Source: Panorpa germanica (taxonomy: Eukaryota > Arthropoda > Insecta > Mecoptera > Panorpidae). Taken from it: DNA of 64,000 nucleotides. How positions within the stretch are numbered: position 1 is the first letter of the stretch; each line of letters begins with the position of its first letter. Positions 47,001 to 58,364 of this stretch are shown here, one piece after another. The notes below the pieces were generated by a model. That model was given only the letters and a program-made list of their open reading frames with translations. It was not told the origin of the DNA and made no database searches. The stretch covers positions 7,998,001 through 8,062,000 of the forward strand of contig OY783216.1 in assembly GCA_963678705.1 (NCBI GenBank). The letters run 5' to 3'. Both the position numbers and the translations under genes were made by a program.

Positions 47001-50000
47001 GTTATCTTTACTAGTAGATTTATATCTTAATTTAGATTTATATCTTAATTTAGAAAGCAATTAATATTACTTTTAACAAAATTCAAAATACAATAATAGG
47101 AACAATGAAATACCTAATTGCAGTCAGTATTATTAAAATTATGGGGTAGCTTATTTGCTCTATTATTTCAATTTATTAGAGGATGGTAACTCTAGTATCT
47201 CCCACAAATCATTGCGGCATATTAAGTGGCAAGATCAAATCGTATACGTGCGGGGTACGAATGCTCTAATTAAAATATGTAATTTTCTAATAAAAAGTGC
47301 TTTTCAAGACTTTAAAAGTGTTTGTGTTTGTAAATAAATACCTAAAGTATGATTTGAACTAATTACTTTTTCTCCAAACATATTTTTTTTACCATAAACT
47401 TAAAAGTTTCACTTAACCTATAAAAATCATTTGATTTAACTTTGCAAATGATTTCTAATTAAGAATAGTGCTAAATAAAAAACTTGTACGATTGTGTTTA
47501 TAAATATCAGACAATTAATTTAAATAATTTTTAAGTGTTTTTCTTATTCAAGGTTCATACTTTTTAAAATAGTGTAATTCAAGATTTAAGAGTAGGAAAA
47601 AAGATGGCTCTGCCACGTCAAATATTCTGTGCAATCAGGTTAGAGTTTTTAATTTTTTGCATGTTGTTCATATGTCTGTCAAGCGTAAACGTCAAACTAT
47701 ATTAGTAAAATAAGCAATTATTATGTTGACGTTTAAATATTCTTTGCTTTATGAATATAATTAAATAATAATAATACTAAAGCAATTATAAGCTTGTGTT
47801 GTGAAGGATTCTTAGATTTTATGAATTTTTATGTCATGTTATAATTCACACTTGAGGATGCTGTCGGTACAGCTCTGCGTCTAAATACAATATGTTTCAC
47901 GTAAACTTATTTATATCATTGAAATAACTTAAGAACGAGAACAAAGGTGTTTAATATTTACTAGTTGTAACACTTGCAATAAATTAAAGCCAAGAAAACA
48001 ATGCTCAACAACGCCACACAATGGAACGAAACAGCTTGTTTCTACACATGTTTCTGTAGTTTTTCTCAGCTGGTCCAGAGTTTCACAGCATCCCATCTCA
48101 TCGTTATTCATGAGTTGTGTATATTGGCAAGAAATGAACCACAAAGAGGAGCGCTCAGATCATGACAGCCTACAGAGCAGCTTCTGATCTGTTGTGGATT
48201 TTGGATGGTAAATGGTGGACCACCCACGACGTTATTCATGGCTTATAGAAAACTTTCAAAGAGTTGGTTTGCTTGTTCTTACAAAATTACATCAAATATT
48301 ACAAAATACTAGATATTGTGGAGTAATTAATAGATTGTAAATAATTTGATTGATTGCGTGATGATTTATTTGTGGATTTAGTCAGATCCGAACAGTAACG
48401 TAGCGTGCCTTAGACGGGCTCTGTATCAAAATTTGTTGGGGGCCAGAAATGATGGGTAAAAATTTTTCACAAAAGGAACAAAAACTCTCGCAATGAATTG
48501 AAATAATTATATATTTATTATACGTTATTACTTACAATTAATACTCTTAGGAACTAAGCTAAGTACGGCATTAGAGTTTAGGTGAGATTGTAGATAACAT
48601 TTTACGAATTTTTGAGTACTCACGTTTGGGGCCCAAGTAGCCCGGGGGGGTGTCATTGATACGGCGGCATTAACGAGTTATAAGAAAATTACAAAATGAG
48701 ATCTTCTTAGATTTAACATTATTTAGTGTCGTTTAAGAAAAATGTTACAAAAAAAGTTGTGCAAATGGGTTTACCGATCTTGCTCGCATTTGGTGTAGTA
48801 ATTGAATACAGTGTTATCAAGTTGGAAATAGGCCGACGTTAAATAAATTAAATATATTTAGAAGCGCTTCTTAGATTCAGCTTGTAATATAAAGAAATAA
48901 AAATATATATGAATAAAATTTAAAAAATCATAAAATTACCTATTTATGCATTAACGGGTTATAAGAAAATTCCAAATTAAATCCTTTTAGATTATATATT
49001 ATTTAGTTTCCTTTAAGAAAAATGTTACAAAGATTTAAGCTAATACAAGGTGTGTTAGTTGTGCAAACTGGTGAGCTGACCAATCTTGCTTATATTTGGT
49101 ATAGTAATTGAGTACAGTGTTAAACATTTTTTATAAAATAATTAGCGCGGGTCTTTTTAAATTACAAATCCCCTCGTATTTATGTTTTAATTTATTATTC
49201 ACAACGCATTTGAGCTAAAACCACGTATATGTATGTGAACTCCACCGCTGCCTACGCCAACATTACATATATATAAAGTAATTTATATATTCGATCAGGT
49301 AAAAGGCATTGTTATTGCAAAAGTGAACCATTTAAAACAAATTTGAAATTTGAGTCTGCGCTATTTATTTAAGATTCGACGCTGCGTCGGATCCTCGGCT
49401 TGTTTCAAGACGTGTCAGAATTGTGACACGACATTTGTATTAAGAGTGACAGGGCTGACTAAAATGGGAGTCAAATTACAACTAAATGCTTGTTAGTCCT
49501 TTTTAAGTATTAGTTTACTTTAATAATTCCGTGTTCTACGTTCTATTCACACTTGTAAAGCTATTTAGAATTTTAAGGTCTATTTACAGTTGGAAATATA
49601 AGTACTTCGACTTTTTATATTTGTAGAACAACATATTTTATCAGTATTCATTATTCTGGTATAGGGTAAAAGGTCAGACTAGTCAAATGGATCAATGGCT
49701 CAAATGTGAGTTCACACTTAACTGAAAACTAAAACGATTTTTTTCTCTTTTTCAAACCAATTTAAAAATAATAATTACTAAATCAGCTGTGGCAAATTAT
49801 ATCGCATTTAACGATAAAAAGAGTAGTTAGAATTAAAAAATAAGCACTTACCATGTTCAGACGATTGTAAGGAATATTGTGAGTAGCTGTAGGAGTCCGG
49901 AACCGGCGGAGGAGAGTGATCTCCATGTTGTTCTTGAATAGGACTCAGCGGAGCTTTCAAATAAGGCTGTGAACCCGTTGTAGTATCAGCAGCTCCTCCA

Positions 50001-50866
50001 TAAGTTGAAGGCAATCCCCAGGACGCTGTTACATCCCTGTCACCACATCCAGATTGTCCATACATCATCGGGGAAGGAGTTGTACCGTAATCATAAGCCG
50101 GAGAAGGCATATAATGGGGCACAACTTGGGTTTGTCCATATGTACACTGAGCATAATCCTGCGATTGGGGCACCAACGTTTGATGCCCGATAGAATCGTA
50201 ATGTGAGGAACCGCCATGACTTTGAATCGCTCCCAGCATTGATGAAGGCGATGGGACAGGATTACTGTAGAAAGTAGGATGCCCATGGAACTGTGGCTTC
50301 AGCGCTTGGCACTTTCTTCGGAATCCTCTGGGTCTTCTACGGAAACTGCCTTCTTCAAACATAAATTCCGAGGCAGGATCGATTGTCCAATAATGTCCTT
50401 TGCCAGGCCGTCCTAATCCTTTTGGAAGTTTTATGAAACACTCATTCAGGGATAAGTTGTGCCGGACGGAATTTTTCCAACCTGTGTAGGAGCCTCGGAA
50501 AAACGGAAATCGTTGTTGTAGGAACGTATAAATTTCACTCAATGTTAGTCTTTTCGAAGGGCTATTTTGAATAGCCATCACTATAAGCGCGATGTACGAA
50601 AACGGGGGTTTTTCTTGCCGCCTGATTCCGGAAGCTGCTTTTTTCACCACCGTTGTATCCGCCACGGGGGATTGTTTGTCTTCCGACACACTACTAGATT
50701 GAGATGATGGTCCAAGAGATAAACTCGATAGTTGTTGCGTTTGTATCGGATAAATATCAGAGCTTGAATGCAGGTGCAAGTTCTGGAGATGATGCGACTG
50801 CAAGTCCGTCTGACACAACTGATTTCCACTGCTTGAGTCAACTAGATGATCTTCGTTCTTCATCAT
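41016..50866 (-). CDS. FoxF: Forkhead box F transcription factor (FoxF / biniou-like)
   Basis: Nuclear DNA-binding factor; FoxF proteins act in visceral mesoderm and muscle. Two coding exons on the minus strand, 50866-49852 and 41155-41016, join at phase 1 to 384 aa. The N-terminus is Ser/His/Gln-rich. The forkhead domain spans about residues 86-180: it opens [15 protein letters not shown], has the recognition helix [15 protein letters not shown], wing [15 protein letters not shown], and the FoxF-diagnostic [19 protein letters not shown] extension. The rest is Tyr/Pro/Ser-rich, and exon 2 ends [20 protein letters not shown]. The tandem MM start is preceded by no in-frame extension of note. 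The 8.7 kb intron is filled with repeats (families A, C and D). A minus-strand AATAAA lies near 40929. The forkhead domain is unusually well conserved compared with the loose flanks, as the family predicts. Confidence 0.95.
41898..42170. repeat. Dispersed repeat D, copy 2 (partial)
   Basis: Matches 1677-1915 and 43153-43390 (ttttcgataatgttttttga, catcactggattttc). It stops where a piece of MITE C begins. In the FoxF intron. The apparent 170-codon frame across it arises from the repeat. Confidence 0.7.
42205..42310. mobile_element. MITE family C fragment
   Basis: Interior piece without ends (tctattttatcggctacaaa, gaagtgcaatagtgatagga), in the same orientation as 45152-45404. It joins repeat D directly. 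In the FoxF intron. Confidence 0.65.
42363..42500 (+). mobile_element. MITE family A right-side fragment
   Basis: 138 bp matching the part before the right end (gacaaaatgacta, ctttatcaatatataat, agaaattaag). The terminal repeat itself is missing. Confidence 0.7.
43153..43850. repeat. Dispersed repeat D, copy 3
   Basis: About 700 bp colinear with 1677-2385, including both the 5' and 3' blocks. A related block lies just before it (42960-43080). In the FoxF intron. No coding capacity is seen. Confidence 0.75.
45096..45143 (+). mobile_element. MITE family A end fragment
   Basis: About 48 bp of right-end sequence (tatcaatatatagtacag, acacaagcctatt). It sits 8 bp before a family C element. Confidence 0.6.
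45152..45404. mobile_element. MITE family C, copy 2
   Basis: 253 bp with clean inverted ends CCCAGTAAACATTTTGGAGT and (reverse) CCCAGTAAACAATTTAGTG. The body matches 22372-22625 and 52690-52942 in reverse. Target duplication not evident. In the FoxF intron. Confidence 0.85.
46069..46597 (-). mobile_element. MITE family A, reverse copy
   Basis: 529 bp in reverse orientation, bounded by ATGGGCTTGTGTCATATG and TGAGGACACAAGCTCAT. Internal deletions relative to the consensus are present. In the FoxF intron. Confidence 0.8.
46598..48666. other. FoxF intron, no repeat or gene recognised
   Basis: Two kilobases of intron. A short minus-strand frame at 48239-48107 ([20 protein letters not shown]) and another at 48144-47929 have non-random looking composition but no recognised relatives. 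A duplicated 18-mer-like unit (tagatttatatcttaatt) occurs at about 47020-47055. FoxF enhancers could lie here, which I cannot test. Confidence 0.35.
48667..49122. repeat. Two diverged direct repeats
   Basis: 48667-48816 and 48948-49122 share gcattaacg-gttataagaa, ttaagaaaaatgttacaaa, and tttggt-tagtaattga-tacagtgtta blocks in the same order. The second unit has an insertion near its middle. Spacing is about 280 bp. Class unknown. Confidence 0.65.
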
Positions 50867-52689
50867 TTTGTTTAAAATGTTTCTAATAAATATTTATATT
50901 ACCAGTTTACGATTCTGGTTTTAATTTATACACAACCAACACTTGTTTAAAACAATTAAATTAATAATAACAAATCACTTCAAATAGAAATAACAATTAA
51001 ATGAAATGAGGAAAATCACCGCACTGACACTCGTATCGAAAGGACCCAGATAAACAATTAAATTTTGTTTAATAAATTACAAAATATTAGAAGTATAAAG
51101 TAAATAAACAAATTTTGTAAACAAAAATTTAATTCATAAACATTTTAGTTCATTTATGTATGAAGAAAACAATCAGATGGTGAACCGGACGCGGATACGG
51201 ACGGGAGATGCGCGGATAAACGAGATCTGGCGTATGGAGATGATATTTTTAATTTGATTTTCTTAATTCCTGACGATGTTTATGTTAGCGAGTTCTACGC
51301 TCAAGTGGCTGTTTAAGTCTTTTGGCTTCTGTGATATTTCTGTACCCCGCTTCTTCTTTGGAGACGATTGCGGAGCGCATTCTAAGCTAGACCCCTTTTT
51401 TACACGTTAGATGACAACTGGGGTGGGTGATACACAAACTGAAATCTATGTATTAGATAGAACATAAGGCTGAACCACTCATATGCAAATGATGCTAGTG
51501 TGTGAAAAATGGGCGGTGCTTTAATTAATAGAGCTTAATGCAGTGAAAGCGAAAAGGGGGAACAACAAGCGAAGCACAAAAAACAATACGAGTATTTGCA
51601 GTTTGCGGTTTTTATTTATTATTTTAAAAGTTAGCCTGAATATAAGCAGTATTGGTTCGAAAGAAATTTATAGTACAATAGTCTACTATGAAATTAAATT
51701 ATACTAAGCCCTCCTACTTTACTATTATCTCTTATCTGCCCCATTTATCTTGACGACCGCATCTCTTGCAAACCTCTCTGTTTTGGATTTAGCACTTTTG
51801 GAAGAAATCAATAACTAAAGTATTATTTAACGGGCAAAATGAAAAGGAAAAACTGAAAAACTGTTACTAAAAAATTGATTTACTACTTAATGATCTATTT
51901 ATAAACAAAGCTTGAACATTTCTCTAAGGTATAGCTTTTATATGGTTTAAATAGCTCAATCGTGCGCAAAGTTATTAACGTTTTTTATATTTGAAAACAT
52001 GGAATGCTAGTACAAAGTTATAAATCGATTGTCATTTTAGTACACTGTGTCATCTATATGTCAACTGTATAACCATGAAGTAATGTTTCACCTTAACCAC
52101 GCACAGGTAGACATTGACATCACTTGAATTAGCTTGTAGAATGCTGCAAGTTTACTCTTTATATTATGAAGGAAAAAAATAGAGTCAGTAGAATAGTAGA
52201 GAAAAATAGAGTATAAATAATGTCTCATAATATATAATTTGTGCATGGGTTTAAAGTACCATATCCAATTAGATACAGTACCAATTAATTAGTGATTGAA
52301 AAATGACAATTTATAAAAAATAAAATATAATTACAATATAGTTTTAAATGTTATACGGTTTATATTGTGCCCACCATTTCCCTGTCACTGCACTGTACTG
52401 ACAGATACAAATACTTAAAGTAGGAGGAGCTTCTAAATTAGTCATTAAAAAGAAAGAGATACAAGATATCTTTTACATGATATGACTAATGAATTTGTGT
52501 GAAAGAGATAATAGTAAAAAGATGTTAATTATTAGTTTTCCAACGAATTATCAATAAAATACTGATGTAATGGTAAAAATATTATAAAGTGTATTGATAA
52601 AGGATGCGGTTCTTTGAATTAAACATTTTAATATGTGCATTGAGTCTTTTCCGGGTGTTAAACACACAGTAAAATTCATTAAGTGACAT
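50867..52689. other. FoxF upstream region
   Basis: Presumed promoter side of FoxF. 51170-51400 is GC-richer than the surroundings (cggacgcggatacggacggg). No exon with splice signals was confirmed. Nothing coding is seen in 51600-52689. Confidence 0.4.
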
Positions 52690-52942
52690 CACAGTAAACA
52701 ATTTGGTAAAGTGTCCTGTTTTGTGACGTTGCTATAACTTTTGCACTTCAATTAAAGTTCGCATCAACTTTATATTTATTTGTATTCCGACAGGTGGAGT
52801 GATTTCGCCATTTGTAGCCGATAAAATAGACATTTCATATGAACGACCGTGAGAAACTAAATTGTGAATGACCTCTTTCATGACAAAAAAATCATGCGCA
52901 TCTTCCATATGATGGCAAAGTGACTCCAAAATGTTTACTGGG
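52690..52942. mobile_element. MITE family C, copy 3
   Basis: 253 bp, CACAGTAAACAATTTGG to AAAATGTTTACTGGG. The body matches 22372-22625 directly and 45152-45404 in reverse. The frame seen across it is part of the repeat. Confidence 0.8.
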
Positions 52943-53551
52943 ATAGTACCAGTTTGTTATTTTATTTAATGGAATTTTTACCAAATATAAACATACATTT
53001 AGGCAGCGTTTAACGTAATATTTTTTACCTAATGTTACTTTTGTTATTTACAGAAGCCTAACATAATTCTGTTCCATTGTCATTAAATAAATAAAGAAGA
53101 TGTTGAAATTGTTTTATTAATATTTTAATTTAATATGTAATATGCGAAGAACAGTGGTTATCTTACCATATCAGATTTTATATAATTTGGTTTTGCTGCT
53201 AGGTGATCTCTTAGTAATCAAACCACTTCCGTTCTGTTTAATATTTTATTGATTTATCCATTCAAACAAACACTCTAATCATCTTTTTATTCATTCCTCT
53301 GTGGTTTTCTTTCCTCTAACCTCGTCACGGGTTTTATCTTTTCCTTAATCACTTTATATCTCCTTTATCGTCACCTAATTCCTCGGTTTCACTATTTCTT
53401 TTTAATTTCATGTTGTATTGATTATTTTTGTTTACGCAAAATGTCGTCATTGATACATATCTCTCAATGTCTTTTAATTATCTTATATCAACAATTGCGT
53501 ATTTATAATCGGTTAAATGCGTTTTGACTTATTACATCTACATATAAAATA
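52943..53551. other. Gene-free region with pyrimidine-rich tract
   Basis: 53225-53420 is C/T-rich on the + strand. No gene or repeat end is seen. Confidence 0.35.
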
Positions 53552-54037
53552 TCATTCCCACTCACTGCTTTAATTTAATTTTATATTTTGTATTTAATTT
53601 AAATTGTTTAGCATATGGCAATACGCGTAGTCATTCACAGTACCATTTTTAATTTAATTTATTTTTTAAGTTTTACTACTTTTATTTAGAACCTTACAAG
53701 GTCTAATATTTTTAATTATAACCTCCAAAAATGACAAGCTGTCAAAATGCTCTAGGATTTACTTTTAAAAGAAATTTAATGTCAGTTTCTGAAAAATATA
53801 GAAGTGAAAACAATTTCTATTACTAATTGTTATTAAAAATACCAATTTTAATTATTTCACATACAATTTTGTCGAACTGTCAAAATTTATATTACTAACG
53901 ATGCATACGCACCAACTAAATTAACTAAACATAAATTAAAACACAAATGTGAAAAGAAATGCTTAAACGAAAATCTGAAATCTAAGATTACCATATTAAA
54001 TAAAAACAGTAAATATCGAAACAGTGAGTGGGAATGA
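53552..54037. mobile_element. MITE family B, copy 3
   Basis: 486 bp with ends TCATTCCCACTCACTG and CAGTGAGTGGGAATGA, a perfect 16 bp inverted pair. The interior matches 4319-4743 and 6952-7424. Confidence 0.85.
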
Positions 54038-54998
54038 GGTTTTATAGTACTACTGGTTTTCTTATAATGTTATATAGAAAAGTTTTTAGTTATAATTGAC
54101 ATGGGCAAATGTATGCAAGCTGTAACATTTATACCCGGGCGTAATTTTTGTTTTAATTCCAGTGTGGTTTAATATAAATCTTGGTTAGGTATGTTTATCT
54201 TAGGGCGAACATATGTAACTGCAGCTTAACCAATCAAAATAGTTTAAGTCAGTCAATAGTTTAGTCATCAAAATAGTCAGTTATTGACAAAACTAGAATT
54301 GAATAATAGATTCATTGAATTTAAATGGGAAAAAATACCGTTTATGCAAAGCAATTTTCATTGTTTAGAAAATGTAGTAGAAGTAGCGTCGCTACAACTA
54401 TTATATCTCGTAAACTAATGGTCAAATTGTCATAAAATTTTAACACATATCGTTTAAAGGTTGGTACTATCTAAAAATCATATAGATTTGTCAATAGTGC
54501 TAGTATGTAGAGCTGTATATGCCATCCTACGAACTTATTGAGTGATGTGATACTATCAGCACGAGATTTCTTAGTAATTAAAACATAAAAAAAGTAAACA
54601 TTTTTTGCTGATTTTTGATTACTGAAGTTTAGTTTGTATATGCTGGTCATATTAAGTTTTAGTGCCACTCTACCGGCTGAGGCACGAATTGTTTACGCCT
54701 TAGAAGTCTGCGACCGTTTGACGTAGGTCAGGAATTTAGATGGAAAATTAAACAATTTACAGTAATATAAAATAAATAATCTAAAACGTTGTTTATAAAA
54801 GTGTACCAGTAGCAGTACCAGTAGTACAAGAGCACTTGTTTGTGTTAAAATGTTTTGCTATTAACAGTTTATTGTTAGATTATTGTTATTCACAAGAAGC
54901 GGTAATCAAAATTTTACTACAGCTACGTAATCCATTAATTACGTCACAAGCAAGGGGGGAGCTATGACGTCACATTTAAGTTTAAAAATTAAAAAAAT
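54038..54998. other. Gene-free intergenic region
   Basis: AT-rich. A 65-codon minus-strand frame at 54668-54471 shows no recognisable family. No repeat ends are found. Confidence 0.35.
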
Positions 54999-55445
54999 TT
55001 GTCTCTTTAATTATTAAAGCGATTCAACGATGTATAACATTTCAAATGCATGTGACCTCACAACCGCTAGTTGCTATCTGTTTTAAACAATGGAGCGTAA
55101 AAGAGATATAATCTTGACAGAACTCTGACAAGTTTACAGGTTACCAACTTTACAGCTCATAAATCTCTGCTATATGTATTTCTATATCAAAATATCAAAT
55201 ATTATTTACAGCTATTGCAAGGAACAATACAATTACAATATTATGTCTGTCTTAGCCGGGTTAAATAAAATAAAAACTTATTATTCTTTGACTTGATTAT
55301 TTCGACTTCCAACAGCTATAAAACCATTAACTTCCATTAACATTTAGATATTAAATAAAATAGACACGCCAATACACATTTATTAACGTCAATTTCAATA
55401 AACAATTGAAAAATCGACCACTAAAAAATGAGGACACAAGCCCAT
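54999..55445 (-). mobile_element. MITE family A, reverse truncated copy (long subfamily)
   Basis: Reverse orientation with an intact family end TGAGGACACAAGCCCAT at the right. The other end is missing and there is a deletion near 55320. It carries the extra internal stretch also found in 11238-11898. Confidence 0.75.
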
Positions 55446-56389
55446 TTACGGATAAAAAGAAACAAATTTTACTCGATTTTCCATTAGGGTATACGAAAAG
55501 AGAAGCGTCTTACAAGAACATAATATCTGCACCAATTTTCCTCTTTTTAAAAGCAGTTAACATTTATTTAAATTCATTTTGTAACTGATTTTTAGTATTA
55601 CATTAGTTTTATATTCTCTTCAACTCTAAAATCAACGCCATCTGGTAAATTCATTTCAATACTATCGTTCATTATTACTAACATAACCTAAAAATGAAAA
55701 CGTCTGCATATTTTCATGCAATGTAAACAAACGTATGACCTTTTTAACATTTTAAACTCAGAAATTTACTGTTCGGACTTTAGACCTCAATGTCAAACAA
55801 CAAATTCATCTTTACTTCGCCATTATTAATGTTGTTTACTGAAAACTATAAAGGTGTTTTATATTAAGAGAGTGAGTGTACATTGGTGTACTGTACACCT
55901 CATTGTCTGCTCTGGGAGCCAACTGGGATACTAGAAATACCTGTGACTAAGATACCTGTGAAACAGACCCACCAATCAGGCTATTCGTGAGAAAGTTTAA
56001 AAATGGTCTGTACTTTCATTCTGGTAAAATATCATCTCTGCTCCTTTGAACAGATTGATGCCACTTTCTTATATTTTTCTTATAACGATCTTTTTGTATT
56101 ATCTGTATTTTAATCATGTGTGTAGTACATATTAAATATAGTTCAACCTACTAGAGTTAGACGATGAATGAAGCTTAAAATACGATAGTAAATTTTATCT
56201 TATTCGTTTCTATATTTGTATAAAAAAATTGACAACACAGTAGTTCTTCATTGTGTCGCAGATTTATACAACACAACATTTTTTAAGCATGTGTCTCCTC
56301 CGAACTATCTTAATTTGAACAACATTTTAAATGTCGACGCTGCGTAATACCACTGCTGATATTCCATCGCACCTGCGGATTGCTTTTAG
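55446..56389. other. Gene-free intergenic region
   Basis: No coding exon, RNA gene or repeat end is recognised. Confidence 0.35.
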
Positions 56390-56718
56390 TAGAGGCGGTC
56401 TTAGGGTGTGGCAAGCAGAGCAACTACCCGGGGCATCGCACCCTCTCGGAACAAGTAGAAAAATTCATAACTATATATGTATCTGAATCTCGCTCTTTAG
56501 AAATCACTTGAATCGCTTAATATTTGTCGTCTTTATACTTGTTAGCTTTTATAAATTTTCCGATATAAAATTTAAACATTTATTTATTTATAATTTTTGC
56601 ATTTCCCGTCAATCATCATCAAAAATACTTATTTTCAATTTACATAAATTACACAAAGAACAAGAGCATTGCAAAGATCTGTCACCCCGGGGCCACGCAA
56701 TGGCTAAGGCCGCTCCTG
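56390..56718. mobile_element. hAT-like MITE, copy 2
   Basis: 329 bp matching 20666-21025 along its length, with degraded ends (TAGAGGCGGTCTTA and, reversed, CAGGAGCGGCCTTA). Flanks GCTTTTAG (56382-56389) and GCTCTCAG (56719-56726) match at 6 of 8 positions and are a decayed target duplication. Confidence 0.75.
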
Positions 56719-57019
56719 GCTCTCAGTACATTCCTCTGGCTGCAAGCTAGTCCTAGCGATGACATAATTCAGGGATGCTGACAATATAGCAGGACAGAGT
56801 GACCGAGGGACACACGGGAACTTCTAGTTTAGAACTCGACACATGACACTTAACAGATTGGGCTTCGGGACCTTGCCAAAATCTTCGGCTTTCGATTAAA
56901 ATTGATTCAAAATGAATGTAATTATTGGCAGAACGCGAATACACGTTGGTTATTAGTAAATTACAGGTAACAACATAAGGAAAACAACAAAGTAACAAGA
57001 AACTTATTTATATTAATGT

Positions 57020-57973
57020 TTAGTAAGAAAAATGCAAAGCAATTGACTGAAAAAGTACAGATAGTATCAACAAGATATTATATCTAGAAGAACAAGTACC
57101 TCTGCTAAATGGAAGTAACCCATTCTGACAATCGCTGATGAAGGTAAGAAATTGATCCACCCTGGTGTAAACAGACGGCGTATTATATTGGCCACATCCT
57201 TTTCCAAATGAAACGATCCCAATTATTTCGTTATTTGGGGCTAAAAGGGGTCCTCCCGAATCTCCAAAACAGGCGTCGCGCTCTCCTGATTTAACCATAG
57301 TGCAAACATGACCTTTTGTTACAGGAACATATCTCACCTTAGCTTTACACTCATCAAATGAAATAACTGGTAGGGAGGCTTCCTGCAAAATGTTTTGATA
57401 TCTAAATTGGTCTCTACTTCCCCATCCTATTACAATCGCATTGCCGACACTTGACGACAAATCTCCGACAAATTTGTTTGGTAATTGAACTGGGCTAATT
57501 TGGGCAGTAAACGTCAAATTGTGTTCTAATTTAATGCAAGCAATGTCATTTGTGTAGCGAGTTTTATGGTATTCTGGATGATAAATGTATCCCAATATTT
57601 TAACCATTTGTGCATCACGACTAACTATTTCTGTGGAATCATTGACTCCTGCAAGGATGTAGCAGCAGTCTGGGGGATTAATTGAGGTGTTTGCTTGTAG
57701 ACAACAATGAGCCGCTGAAAGAACCCAAGTTGTTGAGAGAATTGATGCTCCGCAGTAATGCCCAAATCCTTTCTTCTGTAATGATACTATAAATGGATAC
57801 TTTTCTATCGTTGTATCTTTCCCGCCTACTACTTTTCCTGTTCCATTGAACAAAGGTGTGGTAGACTCGGTTGTGTTTGTACATTCATAACACAGAAATA
57901 AAGAAACGATTAAATATGAATAAATACTGCAGATCATGATGATGGAGAAATGGTAATACAGGAAATTTAGCAA
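57020..57973 (-). CDS. Trypsin-like serine protease (S1 family), intronless
   Basis: Secreted or membrane-attached S1 peptidase, 317 aa in one exon. An N-terminal hydrophobic stretch (about residues 10-28) looks like a signal peptide or anchor. A short pro-segment follows, with cleavage expected after Lys47 before VVGGKDTTIEKYPFIVSLQ. The catalytic triad is His89 (SAAHC), Asp143 (NDIAC) and Ser239 (GDSGGP). Asp233, six residues before the serine, predicts trypsin-like cutting after Lys/Arg. The residue before VYTRV, normally Gly in trypsins, is Ser (NTPSVYTR), which could narrow the pocket. Six or more cysteines fit the usual disulfides, and an additional Cys pair lies near 91-104. The last ~20 residues (ILLILSVLFQSIALHFSY) are hydrophobic, suggesting a GPI signal or membrane tail. 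A second ATG at residue 13 would give a tighter signal peptide. The lack of introns contrasts with the neighbouring genes. Confidence 0.92.
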   Translation of the reverse strand: MLNFLYYHFSIIMICSIYSYLIVSLFLCYECTNTTESTTPLFNGTGKVVGGKDTTIEKYPFIVSLQKKGFGHYCGASILSTTWVLSAAHCCLQANTSINPPDCCYILAGVNDSTEIVSRDAQMVKILGYIYHPEYHKTRYTNDIACIKLEHNLTFTAQISPVQLPNKFVGDLSSSVGNAIVIGWGSRDQFRYQNILQEASLPVISFDECKAKVRYVPVTKGHVCTMVKSGERDACFGDSGGPLLAPNNEIIGIVSFGKGCGQYNTPSVYTRVDQFLTFISDCQNGLLPFSRGTCSSRYNILLILSVLFQSIALHFSY

Positions 57974-58115
57974 CTAAACATAACATAATTTGTAAGTTCT
58001 TGTTTTTCTTGACGTATTAATAAATGACAACTAGATGTGATGGAGAGTGATATTGATAATTTAGTAAAAATATATGAGGATCGGCACGAGTGACCCAGCG
58101 CCCCCAACAACACGA

Positions 58116-58364
58116 ATTAGAATCATAAAGATATAAGAATAGAGTGCGCGAAGGGTACGGCCGCGTGTAAGAGGAAGCGATAAAGGCAAAGAGAGAAATA
58201 ACAGCCGAGTGTCCTATCTGTCTCTTATTGGCGGTGAGGTAGGGAGTAAGCAAGCAAGTGCTCGGCTGGAAAGAGACACAGAGGTCATCTATCTTTATCT
58301 TTGCCTTTATCGCAGTGTTCAATCTCTTGAGCACTCTATTCTTATACCTCTATGATTAGAATAG
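58116..58364. mobile_element. Foldback element G, copy 1
   Basis: 249 bp with inverted arms. The left reads ATTAGAATCATAAAG then TATAAGAATAGAGTGCGC, and the right is its inverse with TTATACCTCTATGATTAGAA. Inner arm blocks (gcgataaaggcaaagag against ctttgcctttatcgc, and cagccgag against ctcggctg) also pair. No coding capacity. Confidence 0.7.

Noticed and set aside
48397-49255. Possible hAT element with CAGTAACGTAG and CTACGCCAAC-type ends
   Set aside because: Ends match poorly and the 8 bp flanks do not match each other.
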